A stretch of DNA of 64,000 nt from Opitutia bacterium (GTDB taxonomy: Bacteria; Verrucomicrobiota; Verrucomicrobiia; Opitutales; Opitutaceae). The notes under the pieces are model-generated. The model was not told the origin of the DNA and ran no database searches. It was given only the letters and a program-made list of their open reading frames with translations. Below, piece after piece: positions 53,957 through 63,690 of the stretch. Every line of letters starts with the position of its first letter. Position 1 is the stretch's first letter. Made by a program: the position numbers and the translations under genes. The stretch lies in NCBI GenBank assembly GCA_947475065.1, contig CANJLB010000001.1, positions 103,304 through 167,303 of the forward strand, given 5' to 3'.

Positions 53957-55504
53957 ATGTCACATGATATCTCTCCGTCCATGAAAAAATACTTCCTCTA
54001 CTGCCGCAAGTCCACCGAGGACGAAGACCGCCAGATGCTTTCGATTGAGGCGCAGCTTTCCGAGCTGAACGCCATCGCGGGCCGGGACGGGCTGGCCGTC
54101 GTCGAGACGTTCACCGAGAGCAAGAGCGCCAAGGAACCGGGCCGGCCAATCTTCAATGAAATGCTCCGCCGCATTGAGCGGGGCGACGCCCACGCCATCT
54201 TATCATGGAAGCTTGACCGCCTCGCCCGCAATTTTGACGACGGCGGCAAGATTATCGGCCTGCTTCAGCGGGGCGTGATTCAGGAAATCCGCACCTTTGA
54301 GAAAAGCTATCTGCCGTCCGACAACGTGCTCATGATCGCGGTCGAGCTTGGCATGGCGAACCAGTATGTCCGCGACCTCTCGGTGAACATCCGCCGTGGC
54401 ATCCGCGAGAAAGTCCGGCGCGGCATCTATTCCGGCAAGGCTCCCATCGGATATTTTAATGAGCCTCGCCTGAGAACCATTGAGCCGCATCCGAAGGACT
54501 TTCCGAAAATGAAGCGGGTCATGGAGCGTTTCGCCACCGGCCAATACTCCCTGACCGCCATCCAAAAGGAGATGAAGGCGGCGGGCTTGGTCGGAAGGCT
54601 CAGCGGCAAGCCGCTCGCCTTGTCTTCCATCGGCTACCTGCTCGCCAACCCCTTTTTCTACGGGGTGTTTATGCACAAGGGCGAGATGCACCAAGGGGCG
54701 CATGTGCCGATGATTTCCAAGGCAACTTTTGACGCCATCCAAAAGGCCCGCATCGCCGTTGGGAAGCCCCGCAAGCGGCGTGGAGAGAAAGGATTTCCCT
54801 TCCTCAATTTTGCCACTTGCGCGGCTTGCGGCTTCGCCATCACCGGCGAGCGCCACGTCAAAAAGAGCGGCCTGTCCTTCTCCTATTACCGCTGCACGCA
54901 CAAGAACCGACATCAGCCGTGCAACAGCCGCAGTTTCATCCGTGACACCGCGTTTGCCCAAGAAGTGAGCCGCAATGCGGCGCTTGCGGTGTTGCCGGAC
55001 GAATGGGCCGAGCGGTTTCTTGCCAAGGTCGAGACATGGGAGGCCGAAGGCTCCACCGGCAGGCAGGAGCAGATTGAGCGGCTGACCGCCCAACTGGACG
55101 CCGTGAAGGCGAAGATTGACCGCCTGAACACGGCTTTTGCCGACGGCTCCCTCGACCTCGCGGAGTTCCGCGAGATGAAGAACCCGCTCATCCCCCAAAA
55201 GACCGACTTGGAGGCCAAGATCGTCATTTTGGAGAAGGCCAAGACCGCACGGCTCGAACCGCTACGGAATTGGATAAACGAGGCCAGACAAGCGGGAAAC
55301 ACGGTCGAACGAGGCGACGAGTTAGAAATGAAGTCATTTCTCAAAAACGTCGGCTCGAACCGGGTTTTGCGCGCCCAAACCTTGACGATTTCTTTCCTAA
55401 AACCGTGGGATTCATTGGTCGAAACAAACCTCACCGCGCGGAGCGCGGGGGCTGATTCTGACCTAACTCGCAGATGGTGGACCTTACAGGACTCGAACCT
55501 GTGA
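53957..55504 (+). CDS. Large serine recombinase (site-specific integrase)
   Basis: The protein of about 510 aa has the N-terminal resolvase domain with catalytic Ser in [20 protein letters not shown] and [19 protein letters not shown] recombinase domain ([13 protein letters not shown], then [19 protein letters not shown]) and a Cys-containing zinc-ribbon ([20 protein letters not shown], then YYRCTHKN) follow, with a C-terminal coiled coil ([19 protein letters not shown]). An ATG at 53981 ([11 protein letters not shown]) is an alternative start. The last ~45 codons run through the right inverted repeat and into the tRNA-Val gene, where the stop lies. It would integrate or excise an element by serine chemistry. 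Confidence 0.9.
   Translation: MSHDISPSMKKYFLYCRKSTEDEDRQMLSIEAQLSELNAIAGRDGLAVVETFTESKSAKEPGRPIFNEMLRRIERGDAHAILSWKLDRLARNFDDGGKIIGLLQRGVIQEIRTFEKSYLPSDNVLMIAVELGMANQYVRDLSVNIRRGIREKVRRGIYSGKAPIGYFNEPRLRTIEPHPKDFPKMKRVMERFATGQYSLTAIQKEMKAAGLVGRLSGKPLALSSIGYLLANPFFYGVFMHKGEMHQGAHVPMISKATFDAIQKARIAVGKPRKRRGEKGFPFLNFATCAACGFAITGERHVKKSGLSFSYYRCTHKNRHQPCNSRSFIRDTAFAQEVSRNAALAVLPDEWAERFLAKVETWEAEGSTGRQEQIERLTAQLDAVKAKIDRLNTAFADGSLDLAEFREMKNPLIPQKTDLEAKIVILEKAKTARLEPLRNWINEARQAGNTVERGDELEMKSFLKNVGSNRVLRAQTLTISFLKPWDSLVETNLTARSAGADSDLTRRWWTLQDSNL
55367..55460 (-). repeat. 94-bp inverted repeat, right copy
   Basis: Exact reverse complement of 53353-53446. It lies inside the recombinase reading frame, coding for [17 protein letters not shown] and the residues just after it, and ends 14 bp before the tRNA-Val 3' end. 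Confidence 0.9.
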
Positions 55505-55551
55505 CCTTTTCCATGTCAAGGAAACGCTCTAACCAACTGAGCTAAAGGTCC
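55475..55551 (-). tRNA. tRNA-Val (anticodon GAC)
   Basis: On the minus strand the 77-nt sequence begins GGACCTTTAGCTCAGTTGG and ends GGTCCACCA with an encoded CCA. It folds into a cloverleaf: 7-bp acceptor stem, D-arm with GCTCAGTTGGTTAGAGC, and anticodon stem-loop TTTCC-TTGACAT-GGAAA with anticodon GAC. The T-arm is ACAGGTTCGAGTCCTGT. Its 3' end borders the recombinase element, and the recombinase stop codon lies within it, a common integration arrangement. Confidence 0.95.
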
Positions 55552-55684
55552 GAAAAATCTGCGGGGAGTCAGTAACGCCGCCGGGCGGCCTCGGCGCAAG
55601 AAAAAATCTCGGCAGGCGTCTGGAAAAGGCAGGGTGTGACCGCTGGTCGCGCCGTCTGGAGGCTGTTGGCCACAGGGAAGGCGC

Positions 55685-55705
55685 GGCGGGCCCAGCGGGC
55701 CCGCC
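55685..55705. repeat. 9-bp perfect hairpin followed by CTACC (REP-like)
   Basis: GGCGGGCCC-AGC-GGGCCCGCC is a perfect 9-bp stem with a 3-nt loop, followed by ctacc. It lies in the 170-bp gap between tRNA-Val and the ribF stop. It resembles the palindromes at 31.2 kb and 63.4 kb in having a G/C stem next to a C-CTAC tail. Confidence 0.6.
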
Positions 55706-55721
55706 CTACCATCGGAGGCTT

Positions 55722-56675
55722 TCAGCCGCCGTCGTGAAATTTCGTCGCCGCCTCGCAGTCGTGGGCGATTTGAACGGAGAGGGCGGAGAGGGCGGAGAAC
55801 TTTTGCTCGGGACGGAGAAAGCTGAGCCACTCGACAGTAATCCAGTCTTCCTCGCGAAAAGGGCAGTCCCCCTGCACGTGAACCTCCAGCAGCGGCCCGG
55901 TCGCAGCAGCCTCAACCGTCGGCCGCAGGCCGTAGTTGGCGACGGCGGGGAGCGGCGCGGAGGATTTTTCCCCGGTGACCCGGACGGCGTAGACGCCGAG
56001 ACGCGGACGCGAATCCGGCGACCAAGGGAGGTTGAGCGTGGGAAAGCCCAGGGTGCGGCCAAGCTGTCGGCCCGGCACCACCGCACCCGTGGTCGCGTAG
56101 GTGCGGCCGAGCATGGCGTTGACCTCCTCCATGCGACCGTCGGCAAGCGCCGCGCGGATGCGCGAACTGCTGACCGGCTCGCCGTTGAAATTGACGCGCG
56201 GCGAGCTGAACACCTGCAGCGCCAGCCGGTGACCCGCCGCCACGAGCAGGCCCACGTCACCCTGCCGGCCTTGGCCGAAACGAAAATTCTCGCCCACATA
56301 CACCGCCGCCAGCCGCGGCAGATGCCGGCGGAGGTGCGGCAGGAAATCTTCAGCCTTGATGTGCATGAAATCGGGCGTGAACGGCTCGATGATCACCGCG
56401 TCCACCCCGAGCTGGAGCAGTGCGCGGGTGCGGGTGGCTTCGTCCATGAGCAGACGGGTCGGGCTGTCGGGGCGGAACAGCGCGCTGGGATGCGGCCAAA
56501 ACGTGAGCACCGCCGCGAGGCCGGATGAGCGCCGCGCCGACTGCACGGCGGCGTTGATCACAGCACGGTGGCCGAGATGCACGCCGTCGAACATCCCGAT
56601 GGCAAGATGCAGCGGTTGGGACGGAAACGAATCCTTCACCGCCGCCACGCCGGAGAACTGGGAAGGCCAGCTCAT
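55722..56675 (-). CDS. ribF: Bifunctional riboflavin kinase/FAD synthetase
   Basis: The 317-aa enzyme converts riboflavin to FMN and FAD. The N-terminal FAD-synthetase domain has [20 protein letters not shown] (HxGH) and [15 protein letters not shown], with [20 protein letters not shown] marking the domain end. The C-terminal kinase domain shows [13 protein letters not shown] and [11 protein letters not shown]. The start overlaps the truB stop by 4 bp, which places it at the end of the nusA operon, a frequent position for ribF. Confidence 0.95.
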   Translation of the reverse strand: MSWPSQFSGVAAVKDSFPSQPLHLAIGMFDGVHLGHRAVINAAVQSARRSSGLAAVLTFWPHPSALFRPDSPTRLLMDEATRTRALLQLGVDAVIIEPFTPDFMHIKAEDFLPHLRRHLPRLAAVYVGENFRFGQGRQGDVGLLVAAGHRLALQVFSSPRVNFNGEPVSSSRIRAALADGRMEEVNAMLGRTYATTGAVVPGRQLGRTLGFPTLNLPWSPDSRPRLGVYAVRVTGEKSSAPLPAVANYGLRPTVEAAATGPLLEVHVQGDCPFREEDWITVEWLSFLRPEQKFSALSALSVQIAHDCEAATKFHDGG

Positions 56676-57418
56676 GACGCCGGCGGCGCGACCGCCACGG
56701 GGGCCGGCAGCGCGACGTGGGCGGGAATGAGGATTTTTTCCAGCTCCGGCGGGGACATGGCCTGAATCTGCTCCAAGGTCATCGCCTGTGCGACGTTGAA
56801 CTGGCCCGACATCGTGCGCCTGAGCGACTTCAGATGCGCCCCACAGCCGAGCTTCACCCCCAGGTCGTGCGCGATCGTGCGGACGTAGGTGCCCTTCGTG
56901 CTGCGGAGGACGAAACCGATCTCCGGCGAGGCCCAGCGCGTGAGCTCGAAGCTCATCACGCGGATGAAGCGTGGCTCGCGCACGACCTCCTCGCCCTTGC
57001 GCGCACTTTTGTAGAGCGGCACACCCTTGATTTTCACGGCGGAAAACATCGGGGGCGTCTGGTATTGGTCGCCGAGAAACGCGTTGAGCGCGACGCGCAC
57101 GTCGGCCTCGGTGAGCGGGGGCACGGGACGCGTTTCCATGACCTCGCCCTCGGCGTCCTGCGTGTTGGTGGACTGGCCAAGGGTGATGGTGCCGGCGTAT
57201 TCCTTGTCCGCGCTCATCAGATATTGCGAGAGACCGGTCGCCTTCCCGACGAGCATGACGAGCAAGCCGGTCGCCATCGGGTCAAGCGTACCCGCATGGC
57301 CGATCCGGCGGGTATGCAGGATGCCGCGCAGGCGCGCGACGACATCGTGAGAGGTGTGGTCGGTCGGCTTGTCAACCAGCAGGACGCCGTTGAGTTCCTT
57401 GGCGGGGACGAGGGGCAT
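56672..57418 (-). CDS. truB: tRNA pseudouridine(55) synthase
   Basis: The 248-aa protein makes pseudouridine 55 in the tRNA T-loop. It contains [20 protein letters not shown], the catalytic Asp in [39 protein letters not shown] and [20 protein letters not shown]. The C-terminal PUA extension of E. coli TruB is absent, giving the short bacterial form. It overlaps ribF by 4 bp and the nrnA-like gene by 1 bp. Confidence 0.95.
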   Translation of the reverse strand: MPLVPAKELNGVLLVDKPTDHTSHDVVARLRGILHTRRIGHAGTLDPMATGLLVMLVGKATGLSQYLMSADKEYAGTITLGQSTNTQDAEGEVMETRPVPPLTEADVRVALNAFLGDQYQTPPMFSAVKIKGVPLYKSARKGEEVVREPRFIRVMSFELTRWASPEIGFVLRSTKGTYVRTIAHDLGVKLGCGAHLKSLRRTMSGQFNVAQAMTLEQIQAMSPPELEKILIPAHVALPAPVAVAPPAS

Positions 57419-58437
57419 CAGGAAATGGGCCTGGCCGCGTCCACGGCGGCGAGCTGCGCGGCGAGCGCGGCGATGAGGCGGCGGCGGAAATCACCCAGCG
57501 TCGCGCCCTTGACGTTGAGGCCGGCGGCGCAGGCGTGACCGCCGCCATGGAATTGCGCGGCGACGCGGTCGAGGCGCAGCACGGGATCCTTGCCGCGCAA
57601 GCTGGCCTTGATGCCGTCGGACCGTTCCTCGATCAGCACGCCGATGTCCACCCCATCAATGCCGCGCGCGTAGTCCACCATGCCTTCCGTATCCTCCGCA
57701 TTCGTTCCGGTCGCCTCGTAGGTGCCGGCGGGCAGGACCCCGACACAGACACGACCGCCGCACTCGAGCTGAAACGAGGCGAGGAAGCGCTGCAAAAGCT
57801 GGAGCTTGCCGGCGGTCTCGCGCTCATAGAGCTCGGCGCTGGCCGCAGCGGGATCGGCCCCGCGCGCGAGCAGCCCGGCGGCGAGGACAAACGTGCGCCG
57901 GGAGGTCGAATGAAAGCGGAACTGTCCGGTGTCGGTCGAGATGCCCGTATAGAGCGCCTGCGCGGCGGTGGCGTCCACCGCTAAGCCGGCGTCGAGAAAC
58001 AAGCCGGCCAAAATCTCACACGCGGCGGCCGAGCCGGTGTCCACGAAGTTGTGGGTGGCAAAGCCGGGGTTGGAGAGATGGTGGTCGAAACTGCCGAGGG
58101 GCGTCGGAAACCGGGCGGCGAGCCGGTCGCCGACCCGGGCCAGATCTGCGCAGTCCACATAGAGCGCGGTCCAGTCACCGGCCGGCAGGTCGGCGGCGCG
58201 GAGAAACGGCGTGTCGCCGACGCAAAACTGCAGGCGGCGCGGCACGGGGTCGGTGTTGACGCAGACGAGCTCGCGACCGGGCGCGCGCAGCGCGCGGGCG
58301 AGCGCGACCTGCGAGCCGATGCAATCGCCGTCAGGCCGCGCATGACCGACGACGGCATAGCGACCGGCGGGCAGCGCGGCGAGGAAGGCGGCGAAGCGCG
58401 CGGCGAAATCCGGGTAGAACTGTTCGGTGGCGCTCAT
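57418..58437 (-). CDS. nrnA: DHH-family phosphoesterase (NrnA-like nanoRNase/pAp phosphatase)
   Basis: The 339-aa protein has the DHH signature [10 protein letters not shown], preceded by [20 protein letters not shown] and [16 protein letters not shown], which supply the metal-binding Asp and His residues. The C-terminal DHHA1 domain shows [18 protein letters not shown]. NrnA-type enzymes degrade 2-5-mer RNAs and pAp. Its place between rbfA and truB is the common one for this gene in bacteria. The stop shares its last base with the truB start region. Confidence 0.92.
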   Translation of the reverse strand: MSATEQFYPDFAARFAAFLAALPAGRYAVVGHARPDGDCIGSQVALARALRAPGRELVCVNTDPVPRRLQFCVGDTPFLRAADLPAGDWTALYVDCADLARVGDRLAARFPTPLGSFDHHLSNPGFATHNFVDTGSAAACEILAGLFLDAGLAVDATAAQALYTGISTDTGQFRFHSTSRRTFVLAAGLLARGADPAAASAELYERETAGKLQLLQRFLASFQLECGGRVCVGVLPAGTYEATGTNAEDTEGMVDYARGIDGVDIGVLIEERSDGIKASLRGKDPVLRLDRVAAQFHGGGHACAAGLNVKGATLGDFRRRLIAALAAQLAAVDAARPIS

Positions 58438-59042
58438 GGGATCGGCACGCTCCGCTGGGCGCGCGCGGCCTTGAGTTTGGAGTGGTGGGCTTTGAGCTTT
58501 GATTTCACCGGGAAGGCGGCGGTCTCGCGGCGGGGTTCGACTGGCGGCCGAAACTTGGCGCGCGGCGGCGCCTGCCCTGGAGGCGACGCCAACTCCAAGA
58601 GGGATACCGGGGCCGGGCCGGACCCGGAGGGCGCATCAAGGCGGGGTGAGATATCCCCGCCTGAATCGGATTCGCCCCCAGACGGGACGGGCGACAATTT
58701 TTCCCGGGCGACAATCTCGTCGAGCACGGCGAGGATGCGGTTGCCGCGCGATGTGGCGGTGTCGGGGACAAAGGTAAGCGCAGGCAGATGCTTGAGCACG
58801 ATGCGACGGCTGAGCGTGGTGCGCAGCGCGGCGGCCTGCCGGCGCAGCCACCGCAGGCGGTCCTCCACCAACGTCCCGTCGCCGGTCACGGCCACAAAAA
58901 TGCGGCAGGCCTTGAGGTCGGGCGAAACGTCCACGGAAGTCACCGTGATCGCAACCGCCTCCGTCTGGTGCTCCTGATGCAGCAACGCGCTCAGCTCACG
59001 CTGGAGCAGCTCGTTCAGTCGGAGAGTGCGGGCGGTGGGCAC
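58434..59042 (-). CDS. rbfA: Ribosome-binding factor A with C-terminal extension
   Basis: The GTG at 59042 starts VPTARTLRLNELLQRELSAL, the RbfA N-terminus, followed by VTSVDVSPDLKACRIFVAV and a KH-like domain ending at LPALTFVPDTATSRGNRIL. RbfA aids late 30S maturation. The usual length is ~120-140 aa; this one has 202 because of a Pro/Ser/Lys-rich tail after residue ~125. The longer open frame upstream to 59576 has no similarity and overlaps infB. It overlaps the nrnA start by 4 bp. Confidence 0.9.
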   Translation of the reverse strand: MPTARTLRLNELLQRELSALLHQEHQTEAVAITVTSVDVSPDLKACRIFVAVTGDGTLVEDRLRWLRRQAAALRTTLSRRIVLKHLPALTFVPDTATSRGNRILAVLDEIVAREKLSPVPSGGESDSGGDISPRLDAPSGSGPAPVSLLELASPPGQAPPRAKFRPPVEPRRETAAFPVKSKLKAHHSKLKAARAQRSVPIP

Positions 59043-59163
59043 GGGAGTGGAATGGGTTGATAGTGATGGTTGATGGCAGATTAAGCCAGTGCGATCCCGC
59101 CGCAAGCCGATGGGACCGGCAATGGCCAAATAAGCGCCGGGCCATCGCCAGTCAGAAACAAAG

Positions 59164-61620
59164 TCAGAGCTGTGCCCTGACTTTCTGCACCTCGTAGCAC
59201 TCGATGATGTCGCCGGTCTCGTAGCCATTGAAGTCGTTGAGCTTGATGCCACACTCGAGCCCGGCGCGCACCTCGCTGGCATCGTCCTTGAAACGTTTGA
59301 GCGTGGCGACCTTGCCCTCGGTGACCACGTCCTTCTTCCGGCGGAGGCGGGCGAGCGAGTTGCGCGTGATCCGGCCCTCCGTGACGAGGCACCCGGCGAC
59401 GAAGCCCTTGCCCTGCGGAAAGGTTGCGCGCACCTCGGCCGCGCCGGTCTTCGTCTCTTTGAGATCGGGCTCGAGCAGGTCGGCCAGCATCTCACGCACC
59501 TTGTCGCCGAGCTCGTAAATGATGGAGAACGACTCGATCCGCACGCTGTGGTGCTTGGCGAGCGGGGTGACGCCATTCTCGAGCTTCACATTGAAGCCGA
59601 GGATGACCGCGCCGGCCGCGCCGGCCATGAGCACGTCGTTCTTGGTGACGAGGCCGACATCGGTGGAGACGATGTCGAGCGAGACCTTGCTGCTCTTGAT
59701 GCCGTCGAGGACATGACGCACGGCCTCGGTCGAGCCGAAGACGTCGGTCTTGACGACAACCTTGAGCACCTTCTGCTGCGCGGCGGCGATGTTGGCGAAA
59801 AGCTGGTCCACGGACACTTCCTTGGGCGTGGCGGCAATCACGGCCGAGGCGGCCTTCCTGATGCGCTGGGTCTCTTCTTCGGCGAGGTTTTCCGCCTCGC
59901 GGGCGTTCTTGACGGCCCTCAGCGCCGCGCCGCTGTCGGGCGGGCCGCTCCAGCCGATCACGCGCACCGGCGCGGCCGGCAGAGCCTCGTTGATCGCCTC
60001 ACCGCGGTCGTCGAACAGCGCGCGCACCTTGCACCAATGCGGGCCGCACACGAGCGCATCGCCGACGCGCAGCGTGCCGCGCTGCACAATGACGGTCGCG
60101 AGCGCACCGCGACCGGCGTCAATCTGCGACTCGATGACGATGCCGCTGGCGGCCGACTTGGGATTGGCCTTCAGCTCGAGCACCTCGGCCTGCAGCAAAA
60201 TCATGTCGAGCAGGTCGGAGAGGCCGGTGCCCTTGAGGGCCGAGACGGGCACCGTGACGGTGTCGCCGCCCCAGTCCTCGGGCGGAATCTGGCGCTCCTG
60301 CATCTGGGTTTTCACACGGTCAATGTTTGCGCCCTTCACATCCATCTTGTTGACGGCGACCATGAGCGTGACCTTGGCGGCCTGCGCGTGGGCGAGCGCC
60401 TCGTCGGTCTGCGGCATGAAACCGTCGTCGGCGGCGACGACGAGCACCGCGATGTCCGTGACGCTCGCGCCGCGCGCGCGCATCTTGTTGAAGGCGGCGT
60501 GGCCCGGTGTGTCGAGGAAGGTGATTTTTTTGCCGTGGTGCTCGATCTGGTAGGCCCCGATGTGCTGGGTGATGCCGCCCGCCTCGCCGGCGGCGACGCT
60601 GGCCTTGCGGAGGGCGTCGAGCAGGGAGGTCTTGCCATGGTCCACATGGCCGAGGATGCAGACCACCGGCGGACGGGGCGCGAGGTTCTTGGACTCCTCC
60701 TCCGCGTCCTTTTTCTTGCGCTCGGTCTCCTTGTCCTTGGCCGAGGCCTGCGGGGCCGTCTCGCCGCGGTGCTTGATTTCGAGCAGAAAGCCATGGGCCT
60801 CCGCGATCTTCGCCGCAATGGCCTCGTCGAGGGCCAGGTTCATCGAGGCAAAGCCGCCGGTGGCCTGCGTGACCTCGTTGATGAGCTTGAACGGTTTCAC
60901 CCCGAGCACCGCCGCGAGGTCGCGGACGATGATGGGCGGCTTCATCTGGATGAGCTTGACCTCACCACCGGCGGCGTCGGTGCGACGGGTGACCACCGGC
61001 ATGGCGGTGGGAGTCGGGGGCGGGCGCGGCGCCGCAGCGGCCCGCGGCGGCAACGGAGGGGCCACGGGAGCCTTGGCTGGCGGCGGCAGCACGGGCGGCG
61101 GGGCCGAAACCGGCGGAACCACGCGCGGGGGCACCGGCACGGCCGGACGGACAAAACTGACGGGCGGCGCCACCCGGAGCGGCGCGGAAGGCGCCGGCGG
61201 AAGCGCGGGCGGGCGCGGCGGCGCAGCCACGCTGCGCGGCGTGAGCGTCGGGACGGGCGGCGCGGGCCGCAGTGCGGCCGCAGCCGCCTTGGCGGCGGCC
61301 TCCCTGGCTTCTTTTTCACGGACGAGATCCTGCGCCGACTTGACGAAGACCCCGGCCGGCAAAACGACCTTGGACGGCGCGGCCACCGGAGCGGGGGTTT
61401 CCGCCGGAGCTGGCGGCGCGACCGGCTGGGCGGCGGGTGCCGGAGCCTCATCCAAGGTCACACCAAACTCCTTCGCAATGTCCTCCGCGTAAATGTCGCT
61501 GATCGTGCTGGAAGGCGACTTCACGTCGGCCCCGATGACTTTGCGTTCACGCAACAACGCCATCAGCTCCTTGTTTGGCTTGCCAATTTTTGCGGCGAGT
61601 TCGTGGATGCGGATGCTCAT
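59164..61620 (-). CDS. infB: Translation initiation factor IF-2
   Basis: The 818-aa GTPase brings initiator tRNA to the ribosome. It starts [20 protein letters not shown] (IF2-N domain), then a Pro/Ala-rich linker of ~170 residues. The G domain has G1 [21 protein letters not shown]3 [17 protein letters not shown] and G4 MVAVNKMD. C-terminal domains include [20 protein letters not shown] and [20 protein letters not shown]. Length and layout are normal. It follows nusA after 41 bp. Confidence 0.97.
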   Translation of the reverse strand: MSIRIHELAAKIGKPNKELMALLRERKVIGADVKSPSSTISDIYAEDIAKEFGVTLDEAPAPAAQPVAPPAPAETPAPVAAPSKVVLPAGVFVKSAQDLVREKEAREAAAKAAAAALRPAPPVPTLTPRSVAAPPRPPALPPAPSAPLRVAPPVSFVRPAVPVPPRVVPPVSAPPPVLPPPAKAPVAPPLPPRAAAAPRPPPTPTAMPVVTRRTDAAGGEVKLIQMKPPIIVRDLAAVLGVKPFKLINEVTQATGGFASMNLALDEAIAAKIAEAHGFLLEIKHRGETAPQASAKDKETERKKKDAEEESKNLAPRPPVVCILGHVDHGKTSLLDALRKASVAAGEAGGITQHIGAYQIEHHGKKITFLDTPGHAAFNKMRARGASVTDIAVLVVAADDGFMPQTDEALAHAQAAKVTLMVAVNKMDVKGANIDRVKTQMQERQIPPEDWGGDTVTVPVSALKGTGLSDLLDMILLQAEVLELKANPKSAASGIVIESQIDAGRGALATVIVQRGTLRVGDALVCGPHWCKVRALFDDRGEAINEALPAAPVRVIGWSGPPDSGAALRAVKNAREAENLAEEETQRIRKAASAVIAATPKEVSVDQLFANIAAAQQKVLKVVVKTDVFGSTEAVRHVLDGIKSSKVSLDIVSTDVGLVTKNDVLMAGAAGAVILGFNVKLENGVTPLAKHHSVRIESFSIIYELGDKVREMLADLLEPDLKETKTGAAEVRATFPQGKGFVAGCLVTEGRITRNSLARLRRKKDVVTEGKVATLKRFKDDASEVRAGLECGIKLNDFNGYETGDIIECYEVQKVRAQL

Positions 61621-61661
61621 GCAGGCGTGGACGGAGAAAAACGGTGGAAAGGACGGGAAAA

Positions 61662-62888
61662 TTATTTGCCGGCGACGCGGGCGATGACGTCGGCCGCTTC
61701 CTCGGGTGCAAAGCCGGCGCCGACCAGGTCGGCCGCCTCCACGCCGTCGAACAGCTCAATGGAGACAAAGCCGGCCTTGACGAGGCGCAGCGCGAGATCG
61801 TCGGCGAGGCCGAGCGTGGCGACCAGCTTGCGCCTGGCATCGCCCTCAGGGTCGGCGTTGACGACCTTGAACTCCTCGATGTCGAGCCGCCAGCCGAGGA
61901 GGCGCGAGGTGAGGCGGGCGTTCTGCCCCTTCTTGCCGATGGCGAGGGCGAGGTCCTCCTCCACGACTTTCAGCAGGATGCGGTGGTTTTTCTCGTCAAT
62001 CTGGATGTCGCGCGGCACTGCGGGCTTGAAGGCCTCCACGACCATCTCGCGAGGGTCGGCAAAGTAGTTGATGATATCAATCTTCTCGCCGTTGAGCTCG
62101 CGGACGATGGTCTTCACCCGCGCGCCGCGCGCGCCGACGCACGCGCCGACGGGATCCACCTTCGGATCGGTGGTGACGACGGCGATCTTGGTGCGATAGC
62201 CCGGCTCGCGGGCAAACGCCTCGATGCGCACGGTGCCGTCGGCGATCTCGGCCACCTCGACCTCAAAGAGACGGCGGACAAACTTGGGGCTGCCGCGGGT
62301 CAGGATGATCTCCGGGCCTCGGGGCGTGCTCTCGATCTCGAGCAGCAAGCAGCGGATGCGGTCGCCGGGCTGATAGTCCTCGCCCGGCACCTGCTCCTTG
62401 TGGCGGAGCAGCGCCTCGGCCTTGCCGAGGTCAATGTAGATGTCGCCCCGCTCTTTCCGGCGGACGGTGCCGGTGACGATGTTGCCGACCTGATCCTTGA
62501 AGTCGTCGTAAATGCGCTCCTTCTCGAACTGGCGGATGCGCTGCATGACCGCCTGCCGGGCGGTCTGCGCCGCGATGCGGCCGAGCGAGGCCGGATCAAT
62601 GGGACGCTCGATCGTCTCACCCAGCACCGCGCCGGGCTTGATCGCCTGGGCCTTCTCCACGTGGATCTCGGTCCTGGGATTGCTGATGGAGTCAACGACC
62701 TTGAGCAGCACCCAAGCCTGCAGCTGGGCGGACTTGGAGTTGATCTCGATCTTGAGTTCCTGCCCGGAGTTGATGCCCTTCTGCGCCGCCGACTTGAGCG
62801 CCGTGGTGATGGTCGCGATCATGTCCGAGCGCGGGATGCCCTTCTCTTTTTCCATGTATTCGAGAACTGAGAGGATTTCGCTGCTCAT
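61662..62888 (-). CDS. nusA: Transcription termination/antitermination factor NusA
   Basis: The 408-aa protein from the ATG at 62888 begins [20 protein letters not shown]. It shows [20 protein letters not shown] (S1 domain), [20 protein letters not shown] and the KH motifs [20 protein letters not shown] and [21 protein letters not shown] short C-terminal helical repeat ([20 protein letters not shown]) ends it. It heads the operon nusA-infB-rbfA-nrnA-truB-ribF. The usual upstream rimP is absent; a hairpin with a U-tract lies ~42 bp upstream of the start. Confidence 0.95.
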   Translation of the reverse strand: MSSEILSVLEYMEKEKGIPRSDMIATITTALKSAAQKGINSGQELKIEINSKSAQLQAWVLLKVVDSISNPRTEIHVEKAQAIKPGAVLGETIERPIDPASLGRIAAQTARQAVMQRIRQFEKERIYDDFKDQVGNIVTGTVRRKERGDIYIDLGKAEALLRHKEQVPGEDYQPGDRIRCLLLEIESTPRGPEIILTRGSPKFVRRLFEVEVAEIADGTVRIEAFAREPGYRTKIAVVTTDPKVDPVGACVGARGARVKTIVRELNGEKIDIINYFADPREMVVEAFKPAVPRDIQIDEKNHRILLKVVEEDLALAIGKKGQNARLTSRLLGWRLDIEEFKVVNADPEGDARRKLVATLGLADDLALRLVKAGFVSIELFDGVEAADLVGAGFAPEEAADVIARVAGK

Positions 62889-62929
62889 GGGTGTGGGTGA
62901 AAGATGAAGGTGAGAGGGAGGAAAAGGTG

Positions 62930-62957
62930 AAAAAAAAGGCGGGCCACGCGGCCCACC
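62930..62957 (-). terminator. Intrinsic terminator or attenuator upstream of nusA
   Basis: On the minus strand GGTGGGCC-GCGT-GGCCCGCC forms an 8-bp stem (one G-U pair) with a 4-nt loop, followed directly by eight T. It ends 42 nt before the nusA ATG, in the same direction as nusA. It either ends an upstream transcript or acts as an attenuator in the nusA leader. A TTGACA hexamer at 63016-63011 (minus) could be the -35 of a promoter upstream of it; the -10 is weak. Confidence 0.75.
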
Positions 62958-63163
62958 TTTGGAACGTGAAGGTGTTGGAAGGGGCGGTTTGTGCGGCCCA
63001 CACAAAACTTTGTCAAGCTCCCGACTGCTGCGGATTTCCCGGAAGCCCCGAACGGGCCCTTGGCCGGGGTGCAGGCTGTGCCCGGCCAAAGAGCCAAGGC
63101 AGGCCCTGCTGGCCGCCACTCCCCTGCTGCGGTGCCAAGGCCGCACGCGAGAAGGCCATTGCT

Positions 63164-63200
63164 ATTTCAATCCGCGCCACGCTCCGATGAGTGGGGCGAT
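63164..63200 (-). CRISPR. Solitary CRISPR-like repeat (type I-C style)
   Basis: The 37-nt minus-strand sequence starts ATCGCCCCACTCATCGGAGC and ends CGCGGATTGAAAT. It has the imperfect stem CGCCCCACTC/GAGCGTGGCG and the GGATTGAAA(T) end typical of type I-C and related repeats. It lies directly after a cas1-like fragment on the same strand, the normal cas-to-array polarity. Only one copy is visible, so no array remains in the window. A chance match is possible. Confidence 0.45.
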
Positions 63201-63301
63201 GCCCCGTCGTCCCCATGCTCGATGCGGAGCGCGAGGCCGTCGCGTCGCAACGAGAGACCGGGCGTGAGCAGGTAGAGGGTGTTTTGGAACGTCTGGTCCA
63301 T
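63167..63301 (-). pseudogene. Cas1 N-terminal fragment (type I-C-like)
   Basis: The ATG at 63301 opens a 44-codon frame. Its first ~30 residues (MDQTFQNTLYLLTPG, then LSLRRDGLALRIEHG) follow the NTLYLxTPxxxLxxDGxxLxIE pattern at the start of Cas1 proteins, which are normally about 330-345 aa. After that the frame enters the CRISPR-like repeat and stops in it at 63167. The integrase core is missing, so it cannot function. The match is short; an alignment to Cas1 families would settle it. Confidence 0.5.
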
Positions 63302-63392
63302 GGAGAATCATTTAACCGCGTTACCGAGCGAAGCGACAGCCCGCCATGGACGCGAACGAACGCGAATCGAAACCGATCCTCTCCGGTTGTAG

Positions 63393-63412
63393 GCGGGGTA
63401 CCCTCACCCCGC
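63393..63412. repeat. Hairpin with adjacent CCTAC (REP-like)
   Basis: GCGGGGT-ACCCTC-ACCCCGC is a perfect 7-bp stem. On the minus strand it is followed by CTACA, similar to the C-CTAC tails beside the palindromes at 31.2 kb and 55.7 kb. Confidence 0.5.
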
Positions 63413-63690
63413 GTCCGAGCTGTAGCCCAAGTTGCTGACCTGGGTTCCGAATACTTGGATCACGGTCAGCGGCATATTCGCGGGGGGGTGGATCGGCGGG
63501 CCTGCTGGAAGGTGGAGCGCGGCGTCCCGGATGCGCTGTCAGTTTGCCCGTCTTTTTGCAGCTGCCTCTGAAGGGCCTTTTACCCACTGGAAACAGCGAG
63601 GAACCCGCTATATGTAAAGAGCATGAACGTCGGATTTAATGCAAATTATTACCAATGTCTCCCCCCACCCTTCTTTTGTCGGCCTTGATG

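Larger units (their letters stand above)
53353..55460. mobile_element. Serine-recombinase element bounded by a perfect 94-bp inverted repeat
   Basis: The segment between two perfect 94-bp inverted copies (53353-53446 and 55367-55460) carries a divergent HTH gene and a large serine recombinase gene. It sits between a truncated pilin gene and tRNA-Val(GAC). The right copy is part of the recombinase coding sequence, so the left copy is an inverted duplicate of that gene's 3' end. Serine recombinases do not normally make such ends. The structure suggests a rearranged or composite element, or an assembly fold-back. Boundaries are therefore provisional. Confidence 0.65.

Noticed and set aside
55461..55504. 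Recombinase C-terminal residues WTLQDSNL as a functional motif
   Set aside because: They are the translation of the tRNA-Val 3' half; this arises wherever such a reading frame runs into a tRNA gene.
59548..62067. Long plus-strand open frame (~840 codons) opposite infB and nusA
   Set aside because: Fully antisense to infB and the 3' part of nusA; low-complexity Arg/Gly/Ala composition and no recognisable domain.
63302..63690. rimP or cas4 upstream of nusA/cas1 fragment
   Set aside because: No frame in this interval shows RimP or Cas4 motifs; only short repeats and a hairpin are visible.
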